From: Saksenaea vasiformis B4078
Taxonomy: Eukaryota > Mucoromycota > Mucoromycetes > Mucorales > Saksenaeaceae
Direction of reading: 5' to 3'
Length of the DNA stretch: 19,583 nt
Assembly: GCA_000697055.1 (NCBI GenBank)
Contig: JNDT01001739.1
Location: 1 to 19,583, forward strand
The position numbers and the translations under genes are program-made. A model generated the notes under the pieces. The model did no database searches. It was not told where the DNA came from and worked only from the letters and a program-made list of their open reading frames with translations. Of the stretch, positions 19,240-19,583 are shown piece by piece (the stretch's first letter is position 1; each line of letters starts with the position of its first letter).

Positions 19240-19583
19240 TTATTTTCTCAGACGCTTACTTTGACGAACGGGTTGTTTTGAGGCATTATTTGTTCTTTTT
19301 GTTGTGTCTTTCTGCTGTATGATTTTGCTTTCATTAGGATGTCTGGTACCCAGTCTCTCCCAATAGTCTGAGATCGTTTTTGGGCTACTAAAAGTGTCTG
19401 GCGTTTGCCATGTGTCATCTTTTTCACTATATCCTTCCCATCGGACTCGGTACATGTATTTCCCTTTAGATATCTCCTTGTGTCCTACGATGGCTTGTAT
19501 TGTATAATAATCTTTGCCTCTTTTTTGAACTTCTTCAAGGGATACGATTTCATCTTGTGAGATGAGTTTGAGTTGAGATGGTG
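19240..19583 (-). CDS. Ty3/Gypsy (chromovirus) integrase C-terminus with chromodomain, partial
   Basis: The frame is open from the window's right edge to a stop at 19240, about 113 codons of the end of a retroelement polyprotein; its real start lies outside. It has DYYTIQAIVGH, YMYRVRWEGYSEKDDTWQ and a Tyr/Trp-containing helix (SDYWER): the three beta strands and C-terminal helix of a chromodomain, with likely cage aromatics at the first Tyr pair, the Trp of VRWEGY and the Tyr after it. In chromoviruses this domain guides integration toward marked histones, typically heterochromatin. A basic tail (RQSKRLRK) ends the protein, 54 bases before the LTR. No break is visible in the part seen, so the element may be recent. 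Confidence 0.85.
   Translation of the reverse strand, partial: PSQLKLISQDEIVSLEEVQKRGKDYYTIQAIVGHKEISKGKYMYRVRWEGYSEKDDTWQTPDTFSSPKTISDYWERLGTRHPNESKIIQQKDTTKRTNNASKQPVRQSKRLRK

Noticed and set aside
1..19583. CRISPR arrays, tRNA or rRNA genes, bacterial-style operons
   Set aside because: No spaced direct repeats, no tRNA T-arm consensus with a matching acceptor stem, and no rRNA segments were recognised; introns and gene spacing are eukaryotic.

Overview
The window looks like nuclear DNA of an early-diverging filamentous fungus, most likely Mucoromycota. The grounds are several GT-AG introns of about 45-60 bases, a fungal-type PEX3 with five such introns, a secreted three-domain multicopper oxidase, and remains of element families common in these genomes (a DUF6729-type gene, a Fanzor/TnpB-like gene, a chromodomain Ty3/Gypsy element). 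The lineage is an inference from gene style, not a sequence match. Several open frames depend on GTG or TTG starts; I moved starts to ATG and rebuilt exons by hand.

Layout. Positions 1 to about 960 hold a frameshifted DUF6729-type relic. Positions 1432-2219 hold the C-terminal exons of a Fanzor (eukaryotic TnpB-like, RNA-guided nuclease family) gene: zinc-ribbon cysteine pairs and the NRD-x-NA RuvC-III motif. It is followed within 20 bases by three perfect hairpins (2236-2292). A minus-strand multicopper oxidase occupies 3385-5175. From 5.2 to 11.3 kb the DNA is AT-rich and gene-poor, with a few unidentified coding-like frames, a 12-bp tandem array, an 80-bp tandem duplication and a 25-bp tandem array lying upstream of a minus-strand TATA box.

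Positions 11341-13040 carry PEX3 (six exons, 481 residues), the peroxisomal membrane biogenesis factor. Next come two paralogous secreted-protein genes (13513-14167 and 15259-16012). They share a signal peptide, a 61-base intron at the same codon and phase, and a conserved RWNFP core, but their C-terminal tails differ completely. Positions 16013-18944 have no convincing gene, only a possible Tc1/mariner scrap. The right end is the 3' part of a minus-strand chromovirus: a probable LTR (about 18945-19185), a purine tract, and the integrase chromodomain running out of the window.

The genes do not form a pathway. The multicopper oxidase (secreted redox chemistry), PEX3 (peroxisome assembly) and the secreted pair are independent single genes separated by decayed mobile DNA. 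The best candidates for something new are the hairpin cluster attached to the Fanzor-like C-terminus and the unrecognised secreted paralog family.
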